A stretch of 46,358 nt of DNA from an uncultured Spartobacteria bacterium (GCA_903933715.1 CAIZLD010000051.1:1-46358); one strand, 5' to 3'. Shown: positions 24,156-33,539, numbered from the stretch's first letter. The notes: generated by a model not told the origin, from the sequence alone. Program-made: numbers and translations.

Positions 24156-25187
24156 ATGCAAACCCTTTCCATTCACCACCGGGCCTCGGCCCACCGGACT
24201 TTCGAGCGGCTCCTGTTCTGGGTCGCCCGCGCCGCGACCTACCTTGTCCTGATCGCCGCCGCCTGCATTTTCCTAAAGATCGGGATCAAGGGATCGCAGA
24301 CGGTTTTCACCTCGCATTGGCCGTTTGTGAACGTCGAGTTTTTCACCGAAAAACCGTCCACCCTCTACGTCTTTGATTGGCACGGGCAGAAGATGGAGTT
24401 AAGCGACGCCTCGTTCCGCGCGTTTAAAGCGGCTCATCCGCAGGAGGAGATCGCAGCCGAAACGTATGCCCATTCCGCCGGGGGAATCCTGCCGTGCATC
24501 GTCGGGACGGTGCTGCTGGTGAGCGGTTCCATGACGATTGCGCTGATCCTGGGAATTTGCAGCGCCATTTACTTAAGCGAATACAGCACCGAGGGGCGGA
24601 CGATCCGCTTGATCCGGCTCGCCATCATGAATCTGGCGGGAGTTCCCTCGATCGTGTTCGGGCTCTTTGGCGCGGCGCTTTTTGTCTATTATTTCAAGTG
24701 GAACATCTCGCTTTTAGCTGGTTGGTTCACGCTGGCGTTCATGGTGCTGCCGGTCATCATCACCTCCGCCGAGGAAGCGCTCAAGGCGGTGCCGCAAGGG
24801 TTCCGCGAGGGGTCGCTGGCGCTTGGAGCCACCAAATGGCAGACCATCCGCACCAACGTGCTACCCTACGCGATCCCCGGCATCTTGACCTCGTCCATTC
24901 TCGGCGTGGCGCGCGTGGCGGGGGAGACCGCGCCGATCATGTTCACCGCCGCCTATGTGGTGCGCGACAACTACCCGTGGGAGGTCTCCAAATGGACCGA
25001 CTTTTTCTTTCAACCGGTCCAGGCGCTCCCGTACCATATTTATGTGGTAAGTTCCAAGATCCCGCAAAACGAATACACAGAGCGGGTCCAATATGGCACC
25101 GCGTTTGTCTTTCTCTTTGTCGTGTTGATGATTACCCTTGGCTCGGTGCTGCTGCGCATCCGGCTGCGCAGCAAGCTAAAATGGTGA
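24156..25187 (+). CDS. pstA: phosphate ABC transporter permease PstA
   Basis: This 343-residue inner-membrane permease pairs with PstC. The first helix is at about residues 26-47. An extended periplasmic loop (about 50-105, roughly 40 residues longer than usual) precedes [14 protein letters not shown] and the five-helix core. The coupling loop is [20 protein letters not shown]. It starts 8 bp after pstC and ends 9 bp before pstB. Its leader is GGGTAATTTTTTTC, pyrimidine-rich without a Shine-Dalgarno site. Confidence 0.94.
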   Translation: MQTLSIHHRASAHRTFERLLFWVARAATYLVLIAAACIFLKIGIKGSQTVFTSHWPFVNVEFFTEKPSTLYVFDWHGQKMELSDASFRAFKAAHPQEEIAAETYAHSAGGILPCIVGTVLLVSGSMTIALILGICSAIYLSEYSTEGRTIRLIRLAIMNLAGVPSIVFGLFGAALFVYYFKWNISLLAGWFTLAFMVLPVIITSAEEALKAVPQGFREGSLALGATKWQTIRTNVLPYAIPGILTSSILGVARVAGETAPIMFTAAYVVRDNYPWEVSKWTDFFFQPVQALPYHIYVVSSKIPQNEYTERVQYGTAFVFLFVVLMITLGSVLLRIRLRSKLKW

Positions 25188-25196
25188 CTTTTTAAT

Positions 25197-26009
25197 ATGC
25201 CCACTCTTGTTATGGACAAACCCCGGCTCGTAACGCCTCCGAAGGTCGATCCCAATATCGCCATCGAAGTCGATGAGCTCGATTTTTTCTACGGCGATTT
25301 CCACGCGCTCCACGCGGTCGATCTGCGCATCCCGGCGCACAAGGTGACCGCGTTCATCGGGCCATCAGGCTGCGGGAAAAGCACGCTCCTGCGTTGCTTT
25401 AACCGGATGAACGACCTCGTCCCCGTCGCCCGGATCGGCCATGGCAGCATCCGCGTCCACGGCACCGACATTCACGGACCCAATGTTGACCCGATCGAAC
25501 TGCGCAAGCGCGTCGGCATGGTGTTTCAAAAATCCAACCCGTTTCCGAAATCGATTTACGAAAACGTCGTTTACGGCCTGCGCATCCAGGGCCGGGCCAA
25601 GCGGGACGAACTCGACGAGGTGGTCGAGCGCGCCCTGCGGCAGGCGGCGCTGTGGGACGAGGTGAAGGACCGCCTGCACGAGAGCGGGCTGGGGCTTTCC
25701 GGCGGCCAGCAGCAGCGGCTTTGCATTGCGCGGACCATCGCGGTGGAGCCGGAGATCATCCTCATGGACGAACCGTGCAGCGCGCTCGACCCGATCGCCA
25801 CCTCCAAAGTCGAGGAATTGATTTTCGAGCTTAAAAAACAGTACACGATCGTCATCGTCACCCACAACATGCAGCAGGCGGGCCGCTGCTCCGACCTGAC
25901 CGCGTTCTTCTACCTCGGGAAACTGATCGAGATCGGCGCGACTGAAAAAATCTTTACCAATCCGCGCGAAAAACAAACCGAAGATTACATCACCGGACGT
26001 TTTGGATAG
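25197..26009 (+). CDS. pstB: phosphate ABC transporter ATP-binding protein
   Basis: This 270-residue ATPase of the Pst importer has Walker [10 protein letters not shown] (residues 55-63), Q-loop [16 protein letters not shown], signature LSGGQQQR (167-174), Walker B ILMDEP (188-193) and switch His in [15 protein letters not shown] after Walker B and the C-terminal [10 protein letters not shown] are hallmarks of PstB. ATG 25197 and ATG 25212 are both possible starts. A GCAGATT-family repeat follows before phoU. Confidence 0.96.
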   Translation: MPTLVMDKPRLVTPPKVDPNIAIEVDELDFFYGDFHALHAVDLRIPAHKVTAFIGPSGCGKSTLLRCFNRMNDLVPVARIGHGSIRVHGTDIHGPNVDPIELRKRVGMVFQKSNPFPKSIYENVVYGLRIQGRAKRDELDEVVERALRQAALWDEVKDRLHESGLGLSGGQQQRLCIARTIAVEPEIILMDEPCSALDPIATSKVEELIFELKKQYTIVIVTHNMQQAGRCSDLTAFFYLGKLIEIGATEKIFTNPREKQTEDYITGRFG

Positions 26010-26050
26010 CATCCATCTTCCTATTACGCCCCTATCATCAACCCGGAGAG

Positions 26051-26127
26051 TTAACCGCAGATTATCGCAGATTTCCGCCGATTATTTTTAGTTTAAAATC
26101 TGCGTTCATCTGCGCAATCTGCGGATT
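26051..26127. repeat. GCAGATT-family dispersed repeat between pstB and phoU
   Basis: An inverted pair starts 41 bp after the pstB stop: TTAACCGCAGATTATCGCAG and, after an AT-rich centre, AAAATCTGCGTTCATCTGCG plus CAATCTGCGGA. The arms can pair across the centre. It separates phoU from the pst genes without an obvious terminator. Confidence 0.8.
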
Positions 26128-26154
26128 CTCTTCCTCCGAAAACCCATTTCAACC

Positions 26155-26811
26155 ATGAGCCATCCTTTTGAAGCCCAGCTTGCCCATATCCGCGAGACGT
26201 TGTTGCTGATGTCCACCTTGACTGATCGCAACTTGAGCCTCGCAGTCCGTGCCGTGACGGAACGGGACGATCAGCTCGCCGACCAGGTCGAGGAGACCGA
26301 TTCCGAGATCGACCGGCTCGAAGTGATGGTCGATGATCTCGTCGTCACCTACATGTCCACGCATGGCCCGATGGCGCGCGATTCGCGGCTGATGCTGATC
26401 GCCTCGAAAATTTCAGGCAACCTGGAGCGGATCGCCGATCAGGCCACCACCATCGCCCGCCGCGCCCGCAAGCTCAACCAGGAGCCCCGGCTCGTGGAAG
26501 TCACCGAGATTCCAGTCATGGCGGAAATGGCCCAGCGGCTTCTGCATGAAGCGATCACGTCATTTGTGGAAGCCCGCTACGAGCTGGCGCAGAACATCAT
26601 TCCGCAAGACAAGGAAATCGACGAGCTCAACCGGCGCATCGCGGCAAAGCTCATCGCGTTAATGATCGAGAACCCGGAGAACGTCACCCGCTCGGTGCAT
26701 TTGATGATCATCGCCAAGGCCATCGAGCGGGCGGCCGATCACGTCCAGAACATCGCCGAGGAAGTTTTCTATCTTTATAAAGGCGAGGACATTCGCCACG
26801 AAGGAGCGTAG
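26155..26811 (+). CDS. phoU: phosphate signalling protein PhoU
   Basis: This 218-residue all-helical protein has two PhoU repeats (about residues 8-95 and 115-205). Conserved metal-binding ExxxD-type helices are seen as ETDSEIDRLEVMVDD and QDKEIDELNRRIAAKL, and the ending KAIERAADHVQNIAEEVFYL is typical. It represses the Pho response by linking PstCAB to a PhoR-type kinase. No phoR or phoB gene is in the window. It is the last gene of the Pst block. Confidence 0.95.
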   Translation: MSHPFEAQLAHIRETLLLMSTLTDRNLSLAVRAVTERDDQLADQVEETDSEIDRLEVMVDDLVVTYMSTHGPMARDSRLMLIASKISGNLERIADQATTIARRARKLNQEPRLVEVTEIPVMAEMAQRLLHEAITSFVEARYELAQNIIPQDKEIDELNRRIAAKLIALMIENPENVTRSVHLMIIAKAIERAADHVQNIAEEVFYLYKGEDIRHEGA

Positions 26812-26816
26812 GCGGA

Positions 26817-26856
26817 TCGAGGGCGGACCCGCTCCGCGGGGAAATGCCAGGGCAGG
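26817..26856 (-). repeat. GGGCGCGATGG dispersed element, internally deleted copy E
   Basis: Reads GGATCGAGGGCGGACCCGCT then CCGCGGGGAAATGCCAGGGC AGG on the plus strand. It joins the 3' end and an inner block of copy C (in reverse) with the intervening part missing. It overlaps the earliest possible start of the next gene (ATG 26844), which argues against that start. Confidence 0.5.
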
Positions 26857-26906
26857 CTTTCCCGAAAGAACTGGTAGTTGCTTTAAGCGTGAAACCGAAG
26901 CCGCGC

Positions 26907-28091
26907 ATGAAATCCAAATCCTGGCTTAATCGGACCACTCTCGGGATCGGTCTGGCGTCTCTCTTTAGCGATTGGTCTCACGAAATTGCGACCACCGTGC
27001 TGCCCGCGTTTCTGGCGACGCTCGGGGCGGCTGCCGTCTGGCTGGGGGCGATCGAGGGGCTTGCGGACGGACTCTCCAGTTTCGTCAAGATGGGGAGCGG
27101 CTATTACACCGACCGGCTCCGCCGCCGCAAACCGATTGCCGTGGCCGGGTATCTCCTCACGGCCCTCGCCACGGCCAGTTTCGGGCTGGCGACCTCTGCC
27201 TGGCATGTGATGGCGGCCCGCTCGGCGGCATGGCTCGGACGCGGGGTGCGCACCCCCGTTCGCAAGGCGCTGCTGGCCGCTTCCGTGGACCGTGCCGCGT
27301 ATGGCCGCGCGTTCGGGTTCGAGCGGATGATGGATACGCTCGGCGCGATTGTCGGCCCGGCAACCGCCGTGGCGCTCCTCCCGGTTTTTCATCATCACTA
27401 CCCCGCGCTCTTTGCGGCGACGCTCATCCCCGGCTTGATCGCGGCGGGCCTGATCGCGTTTGCGGTGAAGGAAAAAGAGAGGCTTCCGGTGGCCCACATT
27501 TCGTTTGGCGAAAAGCTCCGCGCCCTGCCGCAAACCTTCCGGCGATTTTTGGTCGCCGTGGGGCTGTTTGGAATCGGCGATTTTGCGCACACGATGTTAA
27601 TTTTGCTCGCGGCGCAAAGGCTTGCCCCGGCCTACGGCACAGGCCGGGCGGCGACGTTTGCGGCGGCCCTGTATATGTTTCACAACGTCTGTTATGCCGC
27701 CTCGGCGTTCCTCTCCGGCGTGATGGCCGACCGTTTCGACAAACGGAAAATCCTGGCGGGCGGTTACGCGCTGGCAGCGGTCATGGGGGCAGGCGTCATC
27801 GGCCTTCCGCCCAATCTCTGGACCTTTGCGGCAATCTTCGCCGTGGGCGGCATCTATGTCGGGATTGAGGAAGCGTGCGAAGATGCGTTGTGCGCGGAAC
27901 TCGTCGGCGAAGAACACCACGGCATGGCGTTTGGCGCGCTGGCAACCGTCAACGGCATCGGCGACATGCTCTCAAGTTTCATGCTCGGCCTGCTCTGGAC
28001 TTTCGCGGGCATTCCCATCGCCTTTGGAACCAGCGCCGCCCTTGCGATTGCGGGCGCGATGCTGGTGTTGCGCAGCCGCCCTTCCTCCTAA
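26907..28091 (+). CDS. MFS transporter
   Basis: This inner-membrane carrier of about 394 residues has about twelve helices. Major-facilitator features include the loop 2-3 motif around GYYTDRLRRRKP and an RSAAWLGRGVRTPVRKALLA segment in the third to fourth helix. The substrate is unknown. It directly follows phoU (95 bp), so it might be phosphate-linked, but that is only context. The start is uncertain: ATG 26844 lies within a dispersed repeat fragment, GTG 26889 is possible, and ATG 26907 gives a short basic N-terminus before helix one and is preferred. Confidence 0.82.
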   Translation: MKSKSWLNRTTLGIGLASLFSDWSHEIATTVLPAFLATLGAAAVWLGAIEGLADGLSSFVKMGSGYYTDRLRRRKPIAVAGYLLTALATASFGLATSAWHVMAARSAAWLGRGVRTPVRKALLAASVDRAAYGRAFGFERMMDTLGAIVGPATAVALLPVFHHHYPALFAATLIPGLIAAGLIAFAVKEKERLPVAHISFGEKLRALPQTFRRFLVAVGLFGIGDFAHTMLILLAAQRLAPAYGTGRAATFAAALYMFHNVCYAASAFLSGVMADRFDKRKILAGGYALAAVMGAGVIGLPPNLWTFAAIFAVGGIYVGIEEACEDALCAELVGEEHHGMAFGALATVNGIGDMLSSFMLGLLWTFAGIPIAFGTSAALAIAGAMLVLRSRPSS

Positions 28092-28128
28092 TTCAAAATT
28101 CCCTAAAAGCACTTTGATACTTGGACGA

Positions 28129-29823
28129 TCATTCCGCTGAACGGATGCGCTGGATCTGGATTTGCACGGTCACCCGCTCGCGCCATTCGTTGCGCTCAAT
28201 GCGGAAGGCGATGTCCCACGGCGGAGGGGGAAGCGGATCGGCGGCTCCGCCAAAAAAAACGGCTTCCCGGCGCGTCCCGCCCTGCCCGAGAGTCAGCCGC
28301 AGATGCTTTTCCTTGAGCACCACCGGCGCGGCGAGCGGCTGGACCCCCCGCGCCAGCCAGAGCGGTTGCGCGTTGCCCATCCCGAACGGTTGCAGCCGTT
28401 CATGGATGGAGAGAAAATCGAGATCGATTTCGCCCAGCTCCAACTCCCCGTCGAGTTCCACGCGCGGGAGCAGGTCGGTCTCGGCGAGCCGTTCCCGGGC
28501 AAAGCGTTTGAATGCCTGTTGAAATTCACAAAACCGGTTTTCCTGCAACGCGAGTCCGGCGGCCATTTCGTGACCGCCAAATTTATCCAGCAACGGGCGG
28601 CATGCTTCGAGCGCCTCAACCAGCGAGAACCCGGCGATGCTCCGCCCGCTCCCTTTGCCGCTCCCGTTTTCGTCAAAACCGATCACCAGCGTGGGCCGGT
28701 GATGTTTCCGGCAGATCCGCGAGGCGACGATCCCGAGTACGCCCGGATGCCAGCCGGGCGCGCCCACGACGATGGCGGCATCGCGCGCCGGGTCAAAATC
28801 GATTTGCTCCTGCGCCTGGTCTGCCGTGGTTTTTTCCACCTTTTGGCGGTCCCGGTTTTGCGAATCGAGTTCCAGCGCCAGCGCCAGCGCCCGGCCCGGA
28901 TCGTCGGTGAGCAGCAGTTCCAGCGATTCCTGAGCGGTGCCCAGCCGCCCCGAGGCGTTGAGCCGGGGGCCGAGCTTGAAACCGACATCGCCGGGGGTAA
29001 GCGGCGTCTTGACCCCGGCCACCTCCATCAACGCCCGCAGCCCGGTCCAGCCGGTCTCAGCCATCGCTTCGAGCCCTTTTTGAACCAGCAACCGGTTTTC
29101 CCCAATGAGCGGCACGATGTCGGCGACGGTGCCCAACGCCACGAGGTCCAAATGAGCCTTCAGGTCAAACGTGGGGATAAAGCGTGATTTCAGCAGCGCA
29201 TGGCAAAATTTAAAGACCAGCCCCGCGCTGCACAGGTATTGGAAATCGCCCCCGGCGTCGGCCCGGAACGGGTTCACCAGCGCAACGCAGCGCGGCAGTT
29301 GCGCCGGGCATTCGTGATGATCGATCACCACCACGTCCACCCCGGCCTGGGCGAGCGTGTCGATCTCGGCAACGGAGCTCGTCCCGCAATCAACCGTGAT
29401 GAGCAGTTGCGGCTGGAACTCCGCAACACAGCGGGCAAGCCCTTCCGGGCTCAGGCCGTATCCCTCGTCCATGCGCGACGGGAGGAACGTCGCCGGTTGC
29501 GCCCCGTAGGCGCGCAGCAGACGGGTGAGCAGCGCGAGCGAAGTCACGCCGTCCACGTCGTAATCCCCATAAAGGACGATCCGCTCGCCGCCATCAATGG
29601 CCGCCAGCGTGCGCTTCACGGCTTCGCGCATTTGCGGCAAAAGAAACGGATCAGCCAAGCGTTTGAGCTTGGGGGCGAGGAAATCGGCAAGGCCGCCTTG
29701 CGCAACGCCGCGCCGGGCGAGAATCCCGGCCACCACGGGCGGGCAATCAAGTTCCCGGGCCAGCGAGGCGGCACGGCGCTGCTCGTCGGGAGATAGGGAG
29801 GGGAGAATCCAGCGGGCGTTCAT
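28129..29823 (-). CDS. recJ: single-stranded-DNA-specific exonuclease RecJ
   Basis: This 564-residue 5'-3' single-strand exonuclease works in recombination and mismatch repair. The DHH-phosphoesterase motifs are present: YGDYDVDGVTS (residues 85-95), VDCGTSS (144-150), and VVIDHHECP with DHH at 168-170. The DHHA1 block is KFGGHEMAAGLAL and an OB-like domain closes the protein. ATG 29823 gives a standard N-terminus; the frame extends 14 residues upstream. The gene is divergent from the metallopeptidase gene. Confidence 0.95.
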   Translation of the reverse strand: MNARWILPSLSPDEQRRAASLARELDCPPVVAGILARRGVAQGGLADFLAPKLKRLADPFLLPQMREAVKRTLAAIDGGERIVLYGDYDVDGVTSLALLTRLLRAYGAQPATFLPSRMDEGYGLSPEGLARCVAEFQPQLLITVDCGTSSVAEIDTLAQAGVDVVVIDHHECPAQLPRCVALVNPFRADAGGDFQYLCSAGLVFKFCHALLKSRFIPTFDLKAHLDLVALGTVADIVPLIGENRLLVQKGLEAMAETGWTGLRALMEVAGVKTPLTPGDVGFKLGPRLNASGRLGTAQESLELLLTDDPGRALALALELDSQNRDRQKVEKTTADQAQEQIDFDPARDAAIVVGAPGWHPGVLGIVASRICRKHHRPTLVIGFDENGSGKGSGRSIAGFSLVEALEACRPLLDKFGGHEMAAGLALQENRFCEFQQAFKRFARERLAETDLLPRVELDGELELGEIDLDFLSIHERLQPFGMGNAQPLWLARGVQPLAAPVVLKEKHLRLTLGQGGTRREAVFFGGAADPLPPPPWDIAFRIERNEWRERVTVQIQIQRIRSAE

Positions 29824-29973
29824 GAGCAAGGAATTCAAAAGAACAGAAACCGGGCCCGAACGCATCCGTTTTTCTTTGAAATCTTGCGGCGTGCGCGGTT
29901 CCCGGTGGAATTCGCTCGACGCTCTGGAGCGGGCGTTTCAAAATCAGATGAACGATTAACCTCCTCTTTTTTA

Positions 29974-30849
29974 ATGCGTATCCCTCTGCTCCTGTCCTTG
30001 GCGGCTGTTTTGATTGGCGGCACGGCTTTCGGCTTGGAAAACGACCTGCCGCCCCGCGATGTCCGCTTGATCGAAAAGAAATTTGAGGCGCTTGCCAACC
30101 GGGATGCCGACCCCATCGGGGCCAAAGCGCTTGCCATCGAGCCCGCCAAATGGAAACACGCCGAGACCGACCATTTCATCCTTCATTACCGGCGGGCTAC
30201 CGAAGCCCAAAAAGTGGTCCGGGAGATCGAGTTCGACCTCTGGTTTGTGGCTCGCGCCCTGGGAGCCCAGAAGGACCGGTATGCCAAAAAGTCGCACGTC
30301 TACGTCTTTGAAGACGAGCGGGAATGGCTCGGGTTTATCGGTCAAGTTGATGTTCCCAAGTGGACCGCCAGTTTTGCCCACGGCGACGAGCTGTTTTTGC
30401 ACGTCGGCGGAATGGGGGAAGGGTTCGATTCCGATATCCTGGGCCATGAGACCACGCACGCGGTCGTTTCCCGCATTTACCCCGACCGGCATTGGCCCCG
30501 GTGGTTGAACGAGGGGTTTGCCGAATACATGGGGACCGCCAGCCAGGCGGCGCGCAAGAAGATCTGGACCAAGGGAATGCAAAAAGAGATTGAGGTGATC
30601 CCGATCCCGCTGGCGGAACTGGTGAAGATGACCGAATACCCCGACAATCCGGAGCAGGTTCAGCGGTTTTATCGAACCTCCGAAAAAGTCGTCCGGTTTC
30701 TAATGAATGAATATCCCAAGGAGCGGTTCCATCTCTTTGCCGAGGCGCTCATGGCCGGGACGCCGCTCGAAACGGCTCTCCCCCAGGTTTACGCCGGGCA
30801 GGTGAAAAATTACGCCGACTTCCTCAAACAATACGCGCGGTCGAAATAA
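29974..30849 (+). CDS. exported zinc metallopeptidase (peptidase MA-like, HExxH)
   Basis: This 291-residue protein has a signal peptide (about residues 1-20, MRIPLLLSLAAVLIGGTAFG). Its gluzincin-type site is HETTH (158-162) with a downstream Glu in LNEGFAEYMG (Glu180 or Glu184) as third zinc ligand. FAHGDELFLHVG before the site and the helical C-terminal half match peptidase MA-like families such as PF13485. It is likely periplasmic. Its substrate is unknown. The leader contains CCTCCTCTTTTTTA before the ATG rather than a Shine-Dalgarno site. Confidence 0.85.
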   Translation: MRIPLLLSLAAVLIGGTAFGLENDLPPRDVRLIEKKFEALANRDADPIGAKALAIEPAKWKHAETDHFILHYRRATEAQKVVREIEFDLWFVARALGAQKDRYAKKSHVYVFEDEREWLGFIGQVDVPKWTASFAHGDELFLHVGGMGEGFDSDILGHETTHAVVSRIYPDRHWPRWLNEGFAEYMGTASQAARKKIWTKGMQKEIEVIPIPLAELVKMTEYPDNPEQVQRFYRTSEKVVRFLMNEYPKERFHLFAEALMAGTPLETALPQVYAGQVKNYADFLKQYARSK

Positions 30850-30865
30850 GGGGAGAAAAAGAGGA

Positions 30866-30961
30866 GTTATCCGCAGATTGCGCAGATGAACGCAGATTTT
30901 TTAATACGGAATCAGCGGTTTAATTTCGTCGAAACCATTTTGGAAATCTGCGTAATCTGCG
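30866..30961. repeat. GCAGATT-family dispersed repeat
   Basis: This copy starts 17 bp after the peptidase stop: GTTATCCGCAGATTGCGCAG then ATGAACGCAGATTTTTTA. Its inverted partner GGAAATCTGCGTAATCTGCG lies at 30942-30961. With the element at 31021-31272 it accounts for most of the 461-bp gap 30850-31310, which shows no gene. Confidence 0.8.
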
Positions 30962-31020
30962 ACTGCCACCTCGAGAGCGGCTACTCACGATGCGAAGCAC
31001 ATCTTGCAGAGAACCAAAGG

Positions 31021-31272
31021 TTATAGAGCATCTGCCAAAAGAAATTTCCGGATAAGGATGCGAGCGCCACGGGTTAACGCGCAAGGCGCGAGCGAAGCGG
31101 CTGTAGTTTCCTATTATCGCTTCGCAAAGCCTCAGCGATCTGCAATGAGGCTTCGCATATTAGAGGGGGAGCCGCCGATCGCGGCTGGGGGCAGTGCCCG
31201 AGCGAGCAACGCAGCGCGATGACCCGTGCCGCCGCACTCTTTTCGGAAAGAGATTTTGGCAGTTGCTCTAAA
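31021..31272. repeat. MITE-like element with ~28-bp terminal inverted repeats
   Basis: The left end TTATAGAGCATCTGCCAAAA (31021 on, continuing GAAATTTCCG) and the right end CGGAAAGAGATTTTGGCAGT (31244 on, continuing TGCTCTAAA) are imperfect inverted repeats. The 252-bp element also holds an inner inverted pair (TCGCAAAGCCTCAGCGAT and ATGAGGCTTCGCATATTA). There is no transposase, and no target duplication is obvious. Confidence 0.65.
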
Positions 31273-31310
31273 TATGCGGATTCTCGTGGGTTTCTTTTTT
31301 GGCAAACGCT

Positions 31311-31829
31311 CTACTTGCTTAACGGAAAAACCCACCGGTGGTAGACGAGGAATTTGAACCCGGCAATGAAGAACTGGGTGGCGACAATGTCGAGGTCGAT
31401 CGGGAAGCGGCGGCCAAGGGTGAACGCAAAATGGAAGTCAAAATGTTTCAGGGCCGAGAGCATCGCCGACGAGAGCAGCCAAAGGAAAACCACCGCCACC
31501 ACGTAACGGGCCAGCGCATCCCGCCGCCGCGAGTCGCTGCGGAAATTAATAAAATAGTTCCAGCCGAAAAAGAAGGTGGAACTAATCCCGACCGAGCATG
31601 CGGAAATGATGGAAAGCGACAGCCCCGTATGGGTCCTCAGGTATTTGAACGGGGTGGCGATAAAAAGGTAATTCACCGCCGCTCCGGCCAAAAACCAAAA
31701 AATCCTGGAGCGCAATGCTTGCTGCCGCACGGCTTCATCGGGCGAAGGCGCAGGTTGCTCCTCGCGGGCTTCGGAGCTCGGAGTATCGGCCCAGAGAGCG
31801 GGCGCAGGAGGCTGGATGCTGGGTTCCAT
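31311..31829 (-). CDS. GtrA family membrane protein
   Basis: This 172-residue protein has a Pro/Ala-rich N-terminal tail (about 1-40) and four membrane helices (about 43-62, 70-92, 105-125 and 145-165). The motif FGWNYFINFRSDSRRR matches the GtrA family's W-N-Y-x-x-N-F block, and FKFLVYHRWVF the closing one. GtrA proteins help move lipid-linked sugars across the membrane for glycosylation or polysaccharide synthesis. No glycosyltransferase is adjacent, so its partner must be encoded elsewhere. Confidence 0.85.
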   Translation of the reverse strand: MEPSIQPPAPALWADTPSSEAREEQPAPSPDEAVRQQALRSRIFWFLAGAAVNYLFIATPFKYLRTHTGLSLSIISACSVGISSTFFFGWNYFINFRSDSRRRDALARYVVAVVFLWLLSSAMLSALKHFDFHFAFTLGRRFPIDLDIVATQFFIAGFKFLVYHRWVFPLSK

Positions 31830-31979
31830 GGCCCATTTAAGGCTTTCCCCTGATCGGACGCAAGGGGATTGTCACCGGCGGCAAGGGCGTTTTCCCTGTG
31901 AAATCTTTCTTTTCATTCGCGGCGGTCTTGAGAAGCTAGGGCATCGTCCGCCGAAGATCCTTTTTACCAACCCAAAGCC

Positions 31980-32897
31980 ATGCAAATCCAGAACATCTCC
32001 TATGAAGGGTGGCCCCACAACGCCTGCTTGAGCAACCGACACGTCCAGCTCATCATCTCTTTGGATGTCGGCCCCCGGGTTCTTTCGTACAAGACTCCGA
32101 ATGGCCAGAACGTGTTTAAAAACTATCCCGAGCAGCTTGGCAAGAGCGGCGAGCCCGAATGGATGATCCGCGGCGGCCACCGGCTCTGGGTCGCTCCGGA
32201 AGATCCCGCGATCAGCTATGAACTCGACAACGGCCCCGTTGTCCACGAAATCCTCCCGAACGGCATCCGCCTGGAAAATCCGGCCTCCGAGCAGTTGGGC
32301 TTGCATAAAGTCCTTACGCTGACGCTGGCCGAGGATTCGTCCGAAGTCACCCTGCACCACCGTGTCATCAACGAAAGCAACCAGCCGGTGGAAATCTCCT
32401 CCTGGGGGTTAAGCGTCATGGCCCCCGGCGGCCTGGAGATCATCCCGCTGCCTCAATTGGGGGAACATCCTCGTGATTTGCTCCCCAACCGCGTCATGGT
32501 GCTGTGGCCTTACACCGATATGACCGATCCGCGCTGGCGCTTTGGCAACGAATTCATCACGCTTCGCCAGACCAAAGACGGCGGCCCGACCAAGCTCGGC
32601 CTGGCTCACAAAGAAAAATGGGTCGCCTATCTCAACGGCGAAAACCTGTTCGTCAAAACCATCGAATTCACCGAAGGGGCCGCTTATACCGATTTCGGCT
32701 GCAATTTCGAGACCTTCACCAACGCCGACATGCTGGAGATCGAGTCGCTAAGCCCGTTGCGGGTTCTCCAGCCCGGCGAATCGGTCGAGCACACCGAAAA
32801 ATGGTATCTGCAAGGCGACACGCCGCAACCGCACTCGCTTCAGGACCAGGATTTGGGCGACTGGATCTGCCCGCTGTTGGCCAAGCTCGGTGTCTAG
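31980..32897 (+). CDS. DUF4380-type galactose-mutarotase-like protein
   Basis: This 305-residue cytoplasmic protein looks like the DUF4380 family, whose fold resembles aldose 1-epimerases. Features are the opening YEGWPHNACLSNRHVQLI and DVGPRVLSYK, GGHRLWVAPEDP (about residues 65-76), LSVMAPGGLEIIPLPQLGEH (about 144-163), and FGCNFETFTNADMLEIESL near 238. The conserved His and Glu positions suggest carbohydrate binding, but catalysis has not been shown for this group. There is no signal peptide. It sits alone, followed by a GCAGATT repeat and a terminator. Confidence 0.8.
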   Translation: MQIQNISYEGWPHNACLSNRHVQLIISLDVGPRVLSYKTPNGQNVFKNYPEQLGKSGEPEWMIRGGHRLWVAPEDPAISYELDNGPVVHEILPNGIRLENPASEQLGLHKVLTLTLAEDSSEVTLHHRVINESNQPVEISSWGLSVMAPGGLEIIPLPQLGEHPRDLLPNRVMVLWPYTDMTDPRWRFGNEFITLRQTKDGGPTKLGLAHKEKWVAYLNGENLFVKTIEFTEGAAYTDFGCNFETFTNADMLEIESLSPLRVLQPGESVEHTEKWYLQGDTPQPHSLQDQDLGDWICPLLAKLGV

Positions 32898-32920
32898 GAG
32901 CTGTTAACGAATAAAGAGTT

Positions 32921-32975
32921 TTATCCGAGATTGCGCAGATGAACGCAGATTTCTTTCAATACGAATCAGCGGTGA
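32921..32975. repeat. GCAGATT-family dispersed repeat
   Basis: It starts 24 bp after the DUF4380 stop: TTTTATCCGAGATTGCGCAG then ATGAACGCAGATTTCTTT, with CGAATCAGCGG like the copy at 30866. Only the first arm is retained. Confidence 0.7.
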
Positions 32976-32996
32976 TATTCAAAGAATGATCTTCCT

Positions 32997-33033
32997 CACG
33001 GGGTCTCGCAAGTTGCGGGACTCCGTGTTTTTT
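32997..33033 (+). terminator. rho-independent terminator before lipoprotein gene
   Basis: An imperfect stem CACGGGGTCTCGC / GCGGGACTCCGTG with a small loop is followed by six T residues. It would end the DUF4380 transcript and lies 14 bp before the next gene's ATG, so that gene either starts very close to it or is controlled by read-through. Confidence 0.75.
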
Positions 33034-33046
33034 CCCCAATTTCCCC

Positions 33047-33517
33047 ATGAAAACCGTTCTTCTTCCGTTGGTCCTCCTCGTGACGGTGTTTTTCTCCGGC
33101 TGCGCCAACCTCGCCCAGCAGCGCGCCGCGCACGAAGCGATGGTCGCGCAAATCCGGGCCGAAAAGCCGGGCAACTACTTCATCGCACGGCGTTATTACA
33201 AAGTGGATTACAAATTCTGGGGGTACATCCGCAAGCCCGGCCAGCCGTGGACCGAGGCGAAGCTGGTGATGCTCAACGAGAACAAGAAACTCGCCCCCGA
33301 CCGCGAAGGCGGCACGCTCGGTTCCGACAATGGCTACGAGTATAAATTCCTCGGCTATTTTTCCGGCGACACCGTCTACGAACCGGCCAGCAACGGGTTT
33401 TACCCGGAATTCGTGCTGACCGGCTACGAGTTGCGCAGCGCCAATCCGGGTCCGATTTTTGCGCCCGGCAGCCCCGCGCTCGACCCGACCCGCCGCGTTA
33501 TCGTAACCCCTTATTGA
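33047..33517 (+). CDS. lipoprotein of unknown function, 156 residues
   Basis: The precursor has a lipoprotein signal (about residues 1-18) with lipobox FSGC (Cys19). The mature domain is rich in Tyr and Gly, with PGNYFIARRYYKVDYKFWGY and LGSDNGYEYKFLGYFSG, suggesting a small beta-rich fold. I do not recognise the family. The start codon lies just after a terminator hairpin, with a short pyrimidine leader. It is 22 bp upstream of the sugar transporter gene on the same strand, so the two could share a transcript. Confidence 0.8.
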   Translation: MKTVLLPLVLLVTVFFSGCANLAQQRAAHEAMVAQIRAEKPGNYFIARRYYKVDYKFWGYIRKPGQPWTEAKLVMLNENKKLAPDREGGTLGSDNGYEYKFLGYFSGDTVYEPASNGFYPEFVLTGYELRSANPGPIFAPGSPALDPTRRVIVTPY

Positions 33518-33539
33518 ACCCGGTTTCACCCTCCTCCAC

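Noticed and set aside
30961-31335. Short frames at 31004-31222 and 31132-31335
   Set aside because: They lie inside the MITE-like element and are explained by repeat DNA rather than by genes.
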